Assembly (NCBI GenBank): GCA_963724285.1 | Contig: CAVRUD010000009.1 | Coordinates: 286,459 to 350,458, forward strand | Direction: 5' to 3' | DNA from: CAVRUD01 sp963724285 | GTDB lineage: Bacteria > Chloroflexota > Chloroflexia > Thermomicrobiales > UBA6265 | DNA: 64,000 bases | Shown here: piece after piece, positions 27,493-35,356 of the stretch | How positions within the stretch are numbered: position 1 is the stretch's first letter | How the letters are laid out: each line of letters begins with the position of its first letter | Position numbers and translations under genes: made by a program | Notes under the pieces: generated by a model | The model's database searches: none | Seen by the model: only the letters and a program-made list of their open reading frames with translations | Told to the model about the DNA's origin: nothing

Positions 27493-28958
27493 ATGTCCGC
27501 ACCCAGGATCGCCTTCATCGGCGCCGGCAGCACCGTCTTCGCCCGGAACCTCCTCCGCGACATCCTCACGTTCCCCGAACTGCACGACGCCACCTTCGCG
27601 CTGATGGACATCGATCCCGAGCGCCTGCGACGTCACCGAGCTCGTCGCCCATCGCGTGGCGACCGCAGGTCGGTGTGTCGACCACGGTCGAGGCCACCAC
27701 CGACCGCCGCGCCGCGCTGCGACGGCGCCGACTACGCGATCAACATGATCCAGGTCGGCGGCTACCAGCCCGCGACCGTCATCGACTTCGAGATCCCGAA
27801 GAAGTACGGCCTCCGCCAGACCATCGCCGACACGCTCGGCATCGGCGGCATCATGCGCGCCCTGCGCACGATCCCCGTCCTGCTCGACATCGCCGCCGAC
27901 ATGGAAGAGCTCTGCCCGGACGCCCTCTTCCTCAACTACACCAACCCGATGGCGATGTCTGACTGGGCCATGAACCGCGGCCACGCAACGATCAAGACGG
28001 TCGGCCTCTGCCACTAGCGTCCAGGGGACAGCAGCCGAACTGGCCCGCATCCTCGGCATCCCCTACGAGGAGATCGACTACCTCTGCGCCGGCATCAACC
28101 ACATGGCCTTCTACCTGCGCTTCGAGCACAAGGGCGAGGACCTCTACCCCGGACTCCGCCAGATCGTGGCCGAGAGCGCGCAGCCCGCCTACGAGCGCGT
28201 GCGCTTCGAAATCTTCAAGCGGTTCGGCTACTTCGTCACCGAGAGCTCAGCGAGCACTTCGCCGAGTACGTCCCCTGGTTCATCAAGGACGGTCGCCCCG
28301 AACTCATCGACCGGTACAACATCCCTCTCGACGAGTACCCCGCCCGCTGCGAAGACCAGTTCGCCGAGTGGGGCGATGCAATCCGCTCTCACGTCGTCCG
28401 AGCCGGACGCCGCCGATCGCTACGAAGCCGAGCGAGCCAGCACGATCTCGGGCCTATGGTCGCGGCGGCTCGCGGTCATGTCGAAGACCGATCCCCGCCT
28501 GGCCGAACTCACACGCTATGAGATTTCCGAAACTCGCCGGAAGCGCTTTACCACCGAGAACGGCCACGCTGCCCACTCTGGCGAATACGGCTCGCTCATC
28601 ATCCACAGCATGGAGACCGGCCAACCGCGGGTGATCTACGGCAACGTCCAGAACAACGACATCATCTCCAACCTTCCCGCCGACAGCGCGGTCGAGGTCC
28701 CATGCCTGATCGATCGCAACGGCGTGCAGCCGACGGCAATCGGCGCGCTTCCGCCGCAGCTCGCCGCCCTGATGCAGACCAACATCAACCCCCAGACCCT
28801 CGACCGTCGAGGCCGCCCTCACCGGCAAGCGTGACCACATCTACCACGCGGCCATGCTCGATCCGCACACCGCCGCCGAACTCGACCCGGAGCAGATCGC
28901 CTCCCTCGTCGACGATCTCCTGGCTGCGCACGGCGACCTCATTCCACCGATGAGCTAA
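27493..28958 (+). pseudogene. GH4 alpha-galactosidase/alpha-glucosidase-like, many frameshifts
   Basis: About 480 residues recoverable from several frames. The NAD-binding start PRIAFIGAGSTVFARNLLRD, then ALDGADYAINMIQVGGYQ, GGIMRALRTIPVL, FLNYTNPMAM and the metal-site pair GLCH and GINHMAFY (Cys and His ligands of Mn) identify family GH4 of the MelA/AglA type. This family cleaves alpha-glycosides by an NAD-dependent redox mechanism in the cytoplasm. Shifts occur near 27629, 27671, 27719, 28014 (an extra T gives a TAG after GLCH), 28250, 28370 and 28800. So many breaks suggest a decayed or badly read gene. It sits last in the second importer operon and would act on its cargo. Confidence 0.75.
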
Positions 28959-29008
28959 TCGGGCGAGGGGGACACGGCTATCGCCGTGAGGGGGACAGCC
29001 CTGCGGGC

Positions 29009-29056
29009 TGAGGGGGAGAGGGGGAAGGGGGGTGAAGTCTCCCCCTCTCCCCCTCA
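29009..29056. repeat. GA-rich hairpin after the GH4 gene
   Basis: TGAGGGGGAGAGGGGG at 29009-29024 is the exact inverse of 29041-29056, a 16-bp purine/pyrimidine stem with a 16-base loop. Smaller inverted repeats (GACAGCCCTGCGGGCTG) adjoin it. A related stem, CCCCCTCTCC/GGAGAGGGGG, lies at 33207-33232. It is placed to end transcription between the convergent GH4 and VOC genes. Confidence 0.55.
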
Positions 29057-29106
29057 AGGCGTTAGCATTGTTCCCCTCAGAGCGATAGCTCTGTCCCCCT
29101 CTTCCT

Positions 29107-29496
29107 TTATCCGGCGGTGATGAGCACCGTATTGCCATCCGGGTCATTGACCATGGCCATGTATGCCCCGAAGTTGGTCACGAACGGGGACCTGTGGCCG
29201 GGGTGGCCGTCGGCGGTGAGCGATTCGTAGAGGGCGTCGACGGCGTCTCGCCCGTCGACGAAGAACTCGATCAGCATCCGGTAGCCGCCACTTGGCGGGG
29301 TCCAGATCGGGTCGTTCTTCGCCGCGAACTCGGAACTCCAGAACATCTGCAAGCCGCCCCCGATCGGAATGACCAACCCATCCTTCTCGTCGCTGCCCTC
29401 AGGAAACTCCATGCCCAGCTTGCGGTAGAACGCCAAAGAGCGGGCCATGTCCTCGACGATGAACCCGAACATCGCCAACCGCGACGTTACTGTCAT
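29107..29496 (-). CDS. VOC (glyoxalase/bleomycin-resistance) family protein
   Basis: 129 residues, one vicinal-oxygen-chelate domain of two beta-alpha-beta3 units: LAMFGFIVEDMARSLAFYRK at the N-terminus and VTNFGAYMAMVNDPDGNTV at the C-terminus, the usual NDPDGN signature. Likely a metal-dependent isomerase, dioxygenase or drug-binding protein; the substrate is unknown. ATG 29496 is preferred over the in-frame GTG one codon upstream because GGAG then lies five bases away. Convergent with the GH4 gene; 13 bases beyond the XRE gene on the same strand. Confidence 0.85.
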   Translation of the reverse strand: MTVTSRLAMFGFIVEDMARSLAFYRKLGMEFPEGSDEKDGLVIPIGGGLQMFWSSEFAAKNDPIWTPPSGGYRMLIEFFVDGRDAVDALYESLTADGHPGHRSPFVTNFGAYMAMVNDPDGNTVLITAG

Positions 29497-29509
29497 CACG
29501 ACTCCACCT

Positions 29510-29956
29510 CTACCGATTCGCGGGCCGAGGCATCTGCACGTCCGCTCGGATTTTCAAGCCTAGCGCCCCAGCCACTTCGCTTACCCGTTCCATACTCGCG
29601 GAGCGGTACTCGGTCGCCTCGTACCGCTGAATCTGCTGCTCCTTCAACCCGAGCCGCTCCGCCAGTTGCCGCTGCGTCAACCCCGCCGCGATCCGGCCCG
29701 CGATCAACGCATCCGGCAGCTCACCGAACGACTCAACGCGCTGCCGGCGCACCTTTCCCGATCGTAGCGCCTCGTACTCCGCGGCTTCATTCTTGAGCGA
29801 CTCGAGCTGGCTCTCGAGGGCAGCGAGCTGAATCCGACGCATGGCGGGGTCCTGAGGATCCACCGGTGATGGATCGTGCCGAAGCTGATCAATCGCTTTC
29901 TCAAACCGGCCGACTAACTCCAACGTCGTCGAAAGCTGCCGATCTCCCCTGATCAC
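29510..29956 (-). CDS. XRE-family DNA-binding protein, probable antitoxin
   Basis: 148 residues. The N-terminal half is helical (IQLAALESQLESLKNEAAEY), the C-terminal half an HTH_3 domain: LIAGRIAAGLTQRQLAERLG and EQQIQRYEATEYRSASMERV. This is the layout of HigA/MqsA-like antitoxins that autoregulate their operon. It overlaps the upstream DUF6932-like nucleotidyltransferase by four bases (ATGA). The pair is therefore a translationally coupled two-gene module, toxin candidate first, antitoxin candidate second, the order seen in higBA. The toxin-antitoxin role is inferred from layout. Confidence 0.8.
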   Translation of the reverse strand: MIRGDRQLSTTLELVGRFEKAIDQLRHDPSPVDPQDPAMRRIQLAALESQLESLKNEAAEYEALRSGKVRRQRVESFGELPDALIAGRIAAGLTQRQLAERLGLKEQQIQRYEATEYRSASMERVSEVAGALGLKIRADVQMPRPANR

Positions 29957-30393
29957 AGGTCCTCCTCGAGGTCGATCATGATGATGCCCTTCCGGCCATC
30001 GGTTCCTCGCACGCGTTGGAAGAGTTCGAAAAACGAGAATCCTGCCGCGTCGGCGATAAAGGACGCTGGGAACAACTCTCCGCCGTACTTTCGTTTCTGC
30101 GCACGCCGCTCGTTTGCGAAGTCGTAGAGTGTTTGATCAAGTCGAAGGAGATCCACACCAGCCGGTTCCCAACATCCGTCGTAGTCCCGCGGCGTCGATC
30201 GAGACGTGACGAAACTTCCGTCGACATACGCTCGCGTGCATCCCGCAAACTGCAGATTTTCCAGTGCATTTCGCAGGCCGACGAGAAGCTCCCTTCGACG
30301 ATCGTTCCACCCGTACTGCTGTACGATCTCGTCCCACGTAGCGACATGAACTCCGATCGGGAGATTTCCGTCAGCGTCAAACGGCGGTGTCAT
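29953..30393 (-). CDS. DUF6932-like nucleotidyltransferase-fold protein, probable toxin
   Basis: 146 residues. The segment AYVDGSFVTSRSTPRDYDGC fits the minimal nucleotidyltransferase active site G-S-x(8-10)-D-x-D, and the flanks (LPIGVHVATWDEIVQQYGWN near the start, FSFFELFQRVRG near the end) match DUF6932-like proteins. Proteins of this fold can transfer nucleotides to proteins or RNA, and several are toxins. It is followed, with a 4-base overlap, by an XRE regulator. Its GC content is lower than its surroundings, a hint of transfer. Activity is not demonstrated. Confidence 0.65.
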   Translation of the reverse strand: MTPPFDADGNLPIGVHVATWDEIVQQYGWNDRRRELLVGLRNALENLQFAGCTRAYVDGSFVTSRSTPRDYDGCWEPAGVDLLRLDQTLYDFANERRAQKRKYGGELFPASFIADAAGFSFFELFQRVRGTDGRKGIIMIDLEEDL

Positions 30394-30439
30394 GACACAA
30401 CAATATCATTGTCTCAGGCCAAGCCCAACGCGGGAACGT

Positions 30440-31471
30440 CTACGAACTACTCCGCCTAATGAGCTCGACCGGCAGTACCTCCGGCGAGGCGCTGTACTCC
30501 CGGTCGCCATTTGCCAGAATGAGCGTTGCCGCTCGGCGACCGATCTCCTCCAGCGGAATCCGGACCGTTGAGATTGGAAGGGTCCTTTCGCGGGCGAGTG
30601 CGATGTCGTCGAACCCGACGATGGCGAGATCGGCCGGAACCATCTGGCCCATATCGCGGGCCGTGTCGAGCACCCCCAGGGCCATGTCGTCGCTCGCGGC
30701 GAAAACCGCCGTCGGCGGATCCGGCAGGGACATCAGCCGCCGGGTCTCGGCCGCGGCCAGCATCGTGCTCCACTCTCCCCCGCTGATCAGGGATTCGTCG
30801 ACCGCAATGCCCGCCTCCGCGAGAGCGCGCCGGTAACCCGCCAACCGGGCCGCGGCCGTCGCGTACCGGAGGTCGCCAACCAGGTGGGCAATCCGGCGAT
30901 GACCGGCGTCGAGCAGATGCGTTGTGGCCATGTAGGCGCCGGCCGCATCGTCGTAGGTGACCGCCGGAAAGCCGAAGCGCGGCGCCGCGGGGCGTTCGAT
31001 GCAGACACACGGTAGACCGGCGCTCCGGATCAACTCCGCCAGATCGTCCGTCGCCGGCGGATCCTGAACGAGACGCAGAACGACCCCATCAAGCCGCCCA
31101 CTACGCAGCAGCGCGTCCAGCGCCCGTGTCTCCTCACCGACCAGCATCGGGTAAATAAGGAGGTAGTTCCCGCGCCGCTTCAGCTCTTCGGTGAGACCAG
31201 CCAGGATCGACGCCAGGTAATGGGACCCGAAGCTTTCCTGCGGATTCCAGTCGTTCGTAACGAACGCGATGGTATGCGTCTTGCGGGCCCGGAGACCGCG
31301 CGCAAAACCGTTCGGGTGATACTCGAGCTCGTCGATCGCAGCCCGGACTCGGGCCCGCACCTCAGGCGACGTAGGCCGGGGACCGTCGTTGATCACATAT
31401 GAGACGACCGCGGTCGAGACGCCTGCTCGCCGCGCCACGTCACGCTGGGTTACCCGCTTACCCTGCACCAT
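30440..31471 (-). CDS. LacI family transcriptional regulator
   Basis: 343 residues. The N-terminal HTH is VTQRDVARRAGVSTAVVSYV with hinge helix NGFARGLRARK, followed by a periplasmic-binding-like sensor (HTIAFVTNDWNPQ, RRIAHLVGDLR, DLAIVGFDDIALARE). It most likely represses the divergent importer operon beginning at 31763: the 291-bp gap holds a near-consensus promoter with an overlapping inverted repeat. The inducer would be a sugar or its breakdown product. Length and domains are normal. Confidence 0.93.
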   Translation of the reverse strand: MVQGKRVTQRDVARRAGVSTAVVSYVINDGPRPTSPEVRARVRAAIDELEYHPNGFARGLRARKTHTIAFVTNDWNPQESFGSHYLASILAGLTEELKRRGNYLLIYPMLVGEETRALDALLRSGRLDGVVLRLVQDPPATDDLAELIRSAGLPCVCIERPAAPRFGFPAVTYDDAAGAYMATTHLLDAGHRRIAHLVGDLRYATAAARLAGYRRALAEAGIAVDESLISGGEWSTMLAAAETRRLMSLPDPPTAVFAASDDMALGVLDTARDMGQMVPADLAIVGFDDIALARERTLPISTVRIPLEEIGRRAATLILANGDREYSASPEVLPVELIRRSSS

Positions 31472-31570
31472 CGACGACCATCCACGTACGGCTACTCAAG
31501 GACAAAACGGCCCCATTGTAGGCGATGAGCCAGGAAGATCCGGCCGGCGGCGTTGGCCGACGTTGTCGTC

Positions 31571-31599
31571 TTGACATCCCATTGAGCCCTCCGTAGAGT
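31571..31599 (+). promoter_or_regulatory. Sigma-70-type promoter of the third sugar importer
   Basis: TTGACA at 31571-31576, a 17-base spacer and TAGAGT at 31594-31599: a perfect -35 box and a good -10 box (four of six to TATAAT). It lies upstream of the binding-protein gene at 31763 and is strong for this GC-rich genome, as expected for a repressed, inducible promoter. Confidence 0.7.
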
Positions 31600-31603
31600 A
31601 CTA

Positions 31604-31631
31604 CTAATCGTTTAGACGAATCGATTAGACG
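31604..31631. promoter_or_regulatory. Putative LacI-family operator
   Basis: CTAATCG at 31604-31610 and its exact inverse CGATTAG at 31622-31628 bracket the expected transcription start just after the -10 box; TTAGACG also occurs twice (31612 and 31625). A repressor bound here would block initiation. The LacI-type gene transcribed away from it is the likely binder. Confidence 0.55.
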
Positions 31632-31762
31632 TCTACTGTTCTCGCGTGACGAGCTCCGAAAGGAGGTGGCTCGCCCCACCCATCCCCCCATCGCGCCCTC
31701 GTGTGATCCCTTCTCCCGTACTGGTGTTGCCGCCAACGCTGGCGGCGGACAAGGAGACAACT

Positions 31763-33175
31763 ATGGGACTCGGCAGACCCTCGGCGCTGGAGCATGGTCT
31801 TTCCCGGCGTCATTTGTTAGGGGCGACCGCGGGAGCTGCGGCAGGTTTGGCCGTTGCGGGCAGATCGTTCCGCTCTGCCAGCGCGCAGGACGCCACCGAG
31901 ATCAGCATGATGGGCTGGGGTAGCCCCCTCGAAAAGGAGAACGTCGAGAACGGGCTCAAAACCTTCGAAGCCGATAACCCGAATATCCAAGTCGAGTGGA
32001 TCCATGTCCCTGAGGACTACGATGTCAAGCTGAGCACCAGCTTGGCCGGCGGTACCCCACCGGACGTCTTCTGGGCGACCAACATGCGTGACTACGCCGC
32101 CCGTGGCGTCCTCCTCGACGTCACCAGCTACGTCCAGGCCGACCCCGTCATCGGCGCTCCCGACTACTTCATGCAGCCCCAAGAGACGGACCGGGCCACT
32201 GTTAACGGCAAGTGGTACGGCATCGGCTCCTGTTGGGTCGCTCCCCATCTCTACTACAACGTCGATCTACTCACCGCTGCCGGCGTCACACCACCCTCGT
32301 ACAGCGGCGCCGAGGCCTGGACCTGGGATCAGTTCATCGAGGCGGGCCGCGCCCTCACCATAGACGCCGACGGCCGCCACCCCGGCGATGAGGGCTTCGA
32401 CAAAGACAACGTCGAACAGTGGGGCATCTCATGGCCAACCCACTCCATCGGCCGCGGCGCCCTCATCTACTCCAACGGCGGCGAAGTCTATGGACCAGAC
32501 GGCTTGAGCATGCTCGCCGACCCGGCCGCCGTTACCGCTATCCAGGCCCTCGCCGATCTCACGCACGTCCACAACGTCGCCCCGCCGGCCTCTCTGTTCA
32601 CCCAGAGCGGCCAGGGCGGCTCGAGCGGAATGGACCCGTGGCAGGCCCTCGCCGCCGGCAAGGTCGCCATCATCTGCGACGGCTCCTGGGCTCTCCAGGA
32701 CATCGCCAAGATCGGCTTCAACTTCGGCTGCGGCGTGCTGCCGAAGCTGGTCGACCCGGTGACCGTCTCCCTCGCTCACTGCCATGTGATCGAGAAGAAC
32801 ACCGAGCACCCGGAAGAAGCCTGGCAGTTGCTCGCCTACCTCTCCTCCGACGACTACCAGCGCGGCCTCTGCGCCGTGGGACTCTGGCTGCCGAGCCACA
32901 CCTCCCTCATCTCCGAGGAGGGCCTCGCCTCGTGGATCACCGAAGGTGTCCACCCCGAAGGCTACGGCGCCATCGCCAGCGACTACCTGCTCAACTACGC
33001 CCGGGCCCTTCCTTACCCGCCGGGCTACGCCGAGGCCGACCGGCTCGTCGTGTCCGCCCTAGATCCGGTATGGATCGGCGACGCAACCGTCGAGGAGGCA
33101 ATGTCGCCGGACGTGATCGAGCAGATCAACGCCATCCTCTCCAAGGGCCAGGAAGACCTCGCCGCCAACGCCTAA
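31763..33175 (+). CDS. ABC transporter sugar-binding protein, Tat-exported
   Basis: 470 residues from ATG 31763, with AAGGAG six bases upstream. A Tat signal (LSRRHLLGATAGAAAGLAVA) ends near SASAQ. The mature protein is a family-1 solute-binding protein: QVEWIHVPEDYDVKLSTSLA, GGTPPDVFWATNM, AIICDGSWALQDIAKIGFNF. First gene of an operon with two permeases and a GH127 arabinofuranosidase, so arabinose-containing oligosaccharides are the likely cargo. Expression is expected to be controlled by the divergent LacI regulator through the operator at 31604. Confidence 0.93.
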   Translation: MGLGRPSALEHGLSRRHLLGATAGAAAGLAVAGRSFRSASAQDATEISMMGWGSPLEKENVENGLKTFEADNPNIQVEWIHVPEDYDVKLSTSLAGGTPPDVFWATNMRDYAARGVLLDVTSYVQADPVIGAPDYFMQPQETDRATVNGKWYGIGSCWVAPHLYYNVDLLTAAGVTPPSYSGAEAWTWDQFIEAGRALTIDADGRHPGDEGFDKDNVEQWGISWPTHSIGRGALIYSNGGEVYGPDGLSMLADPAAVTAIQALADLTHVHNVAPPASLFTQSGQGGSSGMDPWQALAAGKVAIICDGSWALQDIAKIGFNFGCGVLPKLVDPVTVSLAHCHVIEKNTEHPEEAWQLLAYLSSDDYQRGLCAVGLWLPSHTSLISEEGLASWITEGVHPEGYGAIASDYLLNYARALPYPPGYAEADRLVVSALDPVWIGDATVEEAMSPDVIEQINAILSKGQEDLAANA

Positions 33176-33206
33176 CTACCAAAGTTCCCAGACCGAACGT
33201 CACGCT

Positions 33207-33232
33207 CCCCCTCTCCAGGAATGGAGAGGGGG
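33207..33232. repeat. Hairpin between binding-protein and permease genes
   Basis: CCCCCTCTCC and GGAGAGGGGG form a perfect 10-bp stem with loop AGGAAT. It lies 31 bases after the binding-protein stop. Related to the longer GA-rich stem at 29009. It may dampen read-through into the permeases or protect the upstream mRNA. Confidence 0.5.
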
Positions 33233-33285
33233 CCGGGGGGTGAGGGCCAGGCACCCACGCCGCCCATGAGCAGGGAGCATCGTCT

Positions 33286-34236
33286 GTGGCCACCGTTCAA
33301 GCAGGCACACGCGGCCTGGCGACTGAAACGGCGACTCCGCGTCGCAACCGCATGTCGCTGCGCCGGCGCGAGGCCATCTCCGGCTACCTCTTCATCCTGC
33401 CCGCGGTCCTCGGATTCTTCCTGTGGACGGCAGGACCGATGGTCTTTTCGGCCTGGATCAGTTTCCATGAGTGGGATTTGCTGAGGGATCCGGAGTGGAC
33501 CGGCCTCGGCAACTACCGGCGGATGCTCGATGATCCCCTCTTCTGGAAATCGTTGCGGGTCACCTTCGCCTTCGTGTTCATTTTCGTGCCGCTCTTTCAA
33601 GTGCTCAGCTTCGCGATCGCCCTGCTTCTGAACGTCAACGCCCGCGGCATCACCTTTTTCCGCACCGCCTACTACCTGCCCACGATCGTGCCGATCGTCG
33701 CTTCCTCGGTCCTCTGGTCGTGGGTCTTCAACTCCGAGTTCGGTCTGCTCAATAGCGTTCTTCGCCGCTTTGGATTCCAGAAGGTTCTCTGGCTCCAGGA
33801 TCCCGACTATGCCCTCTTCAGCATTATCCTGATGTCGCTCTGGACCTTCGGCGCCACAATGGTCATCTATCTGGCCGGCCTCCAGGGTATCCCTCAGCAC
33901 CTTTACGAAGCCGCGGCGATCGACGGCGCCGGACCGTGGCGGAAGCTGCGCGACGTCACCGTGCCGATGATATCGCCGGTGATCTTCTTCAACCTGGTCC
34001 TTGGCTTTATCAACGCCCTCCAAACATTCACCCAGGCCTTCATCATCACGGACGGCGGTCCCCAGAACAGCACCCTCTTCTTTGCACTCTACCTCTACCG
34101 GAAGGCCTTCCGCGACTTCGCGATGGGCTACGCCGCCTCCCTCGCCTGGGTGCTCTTCGGGATCGTGCTGCTCTTCTCGCTCCTGCTTTTCCGCTCCTTC
34201 GGCCGCATGGTCTATTACGAAGACGAAGCCAACTAG
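33286..34236 (+). CDS. Carbohydrate ABC permease (MalF/UgpA type)
   Basis: 316 residues, six membrane segments after a basic N-terminus; EAA loop EAAAIDGAGPWRKLRDVTVP. Typical segments are LFILPAVLGFFLWTAGPMVF and TQAFIITDGGPQNSTLFFAL. It starts at GTG 33286 with CAGGGAG eight bases upstream. Forms the channel of the third importer with the permease at 34315. Confidence 0.92.
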   Translation: MATVQAGTRGLATETATPRRNRMSLRRREAISGYLFILPAVLGFFLWTAGPMVFSAWISFHEWDLLRDPEWTGLGNYRRMLDDPLFWKSLRVTFAFVFIFVPLFQVLSFAIALLLNVNARGITFFRTAYYLPTIVPIVASSVLWSWVFNSEFGLLNSVLRRFGFQKVLWLQDPDYALFSIILMSLWTFGATMVIYLAGLQGIPQHLYEAAAIDGAGPWRKLRDVTVPMISPVIFFNLVLGFINALQTFTQAFIITDGGPQNSTLFFALYLYRKAFRDFAMGYAASLAWVLFGIVLLFSLLLFRSFGRMVYYEDEAN

Positions 34237-34241
34237 AAACG

Positions 34242-34305
34242 CGGCGTTCGGCGTTTGAGCGTCGCCCACCGCCAACGCCGAACGCCGAACGCCGAACGCC
34301 GAACG
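34242..34305. repeat. Tandem AACGCCG repeat with inverse arm
   Basis: Four full copies of the 7-mer AACGCCG at 34274-34301 plus a partial copy. At 34242-34255 the inverse CGGCGTTCGGCGTT occurs, so the transcript between the two permease genes can form a stem in several registers. Copy-number slippage is likely. It ends about ten bases before the next start and could affect its translation. Confidence 0.6.
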
Positions 34306-34314
34306 GAGCATCGC

Positions 34315-35223
34315 ATGTCGACGATCCCCCGACCCGCCTACGCCGCCTCGGCCCAACAAGAGGCCTCCGACCGCGCCGCTGCCCGCCGGCGCCATATGCG
34401 CGAGCGCGCCGGCCAGGTCTTCGTCTTCTCCCTACTCGTTCTGGGAGCATTCATCACGATACTGCCATTCGCATGGCTGGTAAGTACGTCACTCAAGTCC
34501 CAAGCGCAGGTCTTCACCTACCCGCCGGAGTGGATACCGGATCCGATCTTGTGGAGTAACTACCGCGAGGCCCTGACGGCCTTCCCGTTCGGGACGTACG
34601 TCCGCAACACCGTGATCATCTGCGGATTCAACGTCGTGGGAACGCTGCTCACCGCGTCTCTGGCGGCCTATGGGTTCGCCAGGCTCCGCTTCCCCGGGCG
34701 GGACGTCTTTTTCATGATGCTGCTCAGCACACTGATGCTCCCCTACGCCGTGATCCTGATTCCGCGATATGTCGAGTTCCGGGCGCTGGGCTGGCTCGAC
34801 TCCTGGCTGCCGCTCATCGTCCCCAACTGGTTCGGCGGAACGGCCTTCTACATCTTCCTCTTGCGTCAGTTCTTCCGCACCATCCCGCGCGAGCTCTCCG
34901 ACGCCGCCCGGATTGACGGCGCCAGCGAGCTGCGAATCTACTGGCAGATCATCCTGCCCCTCGCTCGTCCAGCCCTGATGGTCGTCGCCATCTTCACGTT
35001 CCTCGAGCACTGGAACGATTTCCTCGGGCCGCTCATCTACCTCCAGTCGCCGGAGAAGTTCACCGTGGCGCTCGGTCTATCTTCCTTCAAGGGACTCTTC
35101 TCGACGCAATGGGCCTATCTCATGGCCGCATCGACCGTGATGACGATTCCGACGATCCTGCTCTTCTTTGCCGCCCAGCGCTACTTCGTCCGTGGCATCG
35201 TCCTGACCGGCATCAAGGGCTAA
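34315..35223 (+). CDS. Carbohydrate ABC permease (MalG type)
   Basis: 302 residues with six membrane segments and EAA loop DAARIDGASELRIYWQIILP; C-terminus FAAQRYFVRGIVLTGIKG as in MalG-like proteins. An ATG with GGAG seven bases upstream follows the tandem AACGCCG repeat. It partners the permease at 33286. No ATP-binding subunit follows; the next gene is the GH127 enzyme. Confidence 0.92.
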   Translation: MSTIPRPAYAASAQQEASDRAAARRRHMRERAGQVFVFSLLVLGAFITILPFAWLVSTSLKSQAQVFTYPPEWIPDPILWSNYREALTAFPFGTYVRNTVIICGFNVVGTLLTASLAAYGFARLRFPGRDVFFMMLLSTLMLPYAVILIPRYVEFRALGWLDSWLPLIVPNWFGGTAFYIFLLRQFFRTIPRELSDAARIDGASELRIYWQIILPLARPALMVVAIFTFLEHWNDFLGPLIYLQSPEKFTVALGLSSFKGLFSTQWAYLMAASTVMTIPTILLFFAAQRYFVRGIVLTGIKG

Positions 35224-35256
35224 CCAATGGAGACCTAGCTCCCCTCTGCCGGTCGT

Positions 35257-35308
35257 TCTCAGCCCTGGAAGGGCTTCGTCATGCTCAGCCCGGGGTTTCA
35301 ACCCCGGG
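35257..35308. repeat. Two-hairpin REP-like element, copy B
   Basis: TTCTCAGCCCTGGAAGGGCT forms the first hairpin, TCGTC and a short linker follow, and CCCGGGGTT-TC-AACCCCGGG at 35289-35308 is a perfect second hairpin. It lies between the permease and GH127 genes inside the operon, matching copies A (6107) and C (26405) in order and spacing. Confidence 0.65.
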
Positions 35309-35356
35309 TCCGAACCGCCCTGGGTTTCTCCCCACGGCTATCAAACCGAGGAAGCA

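Noticed and set aside
34274..34305. Possible CRISPR-like array
   Set aside because: The 7-bp units are contiguous with no spacers and no cas genes are present.
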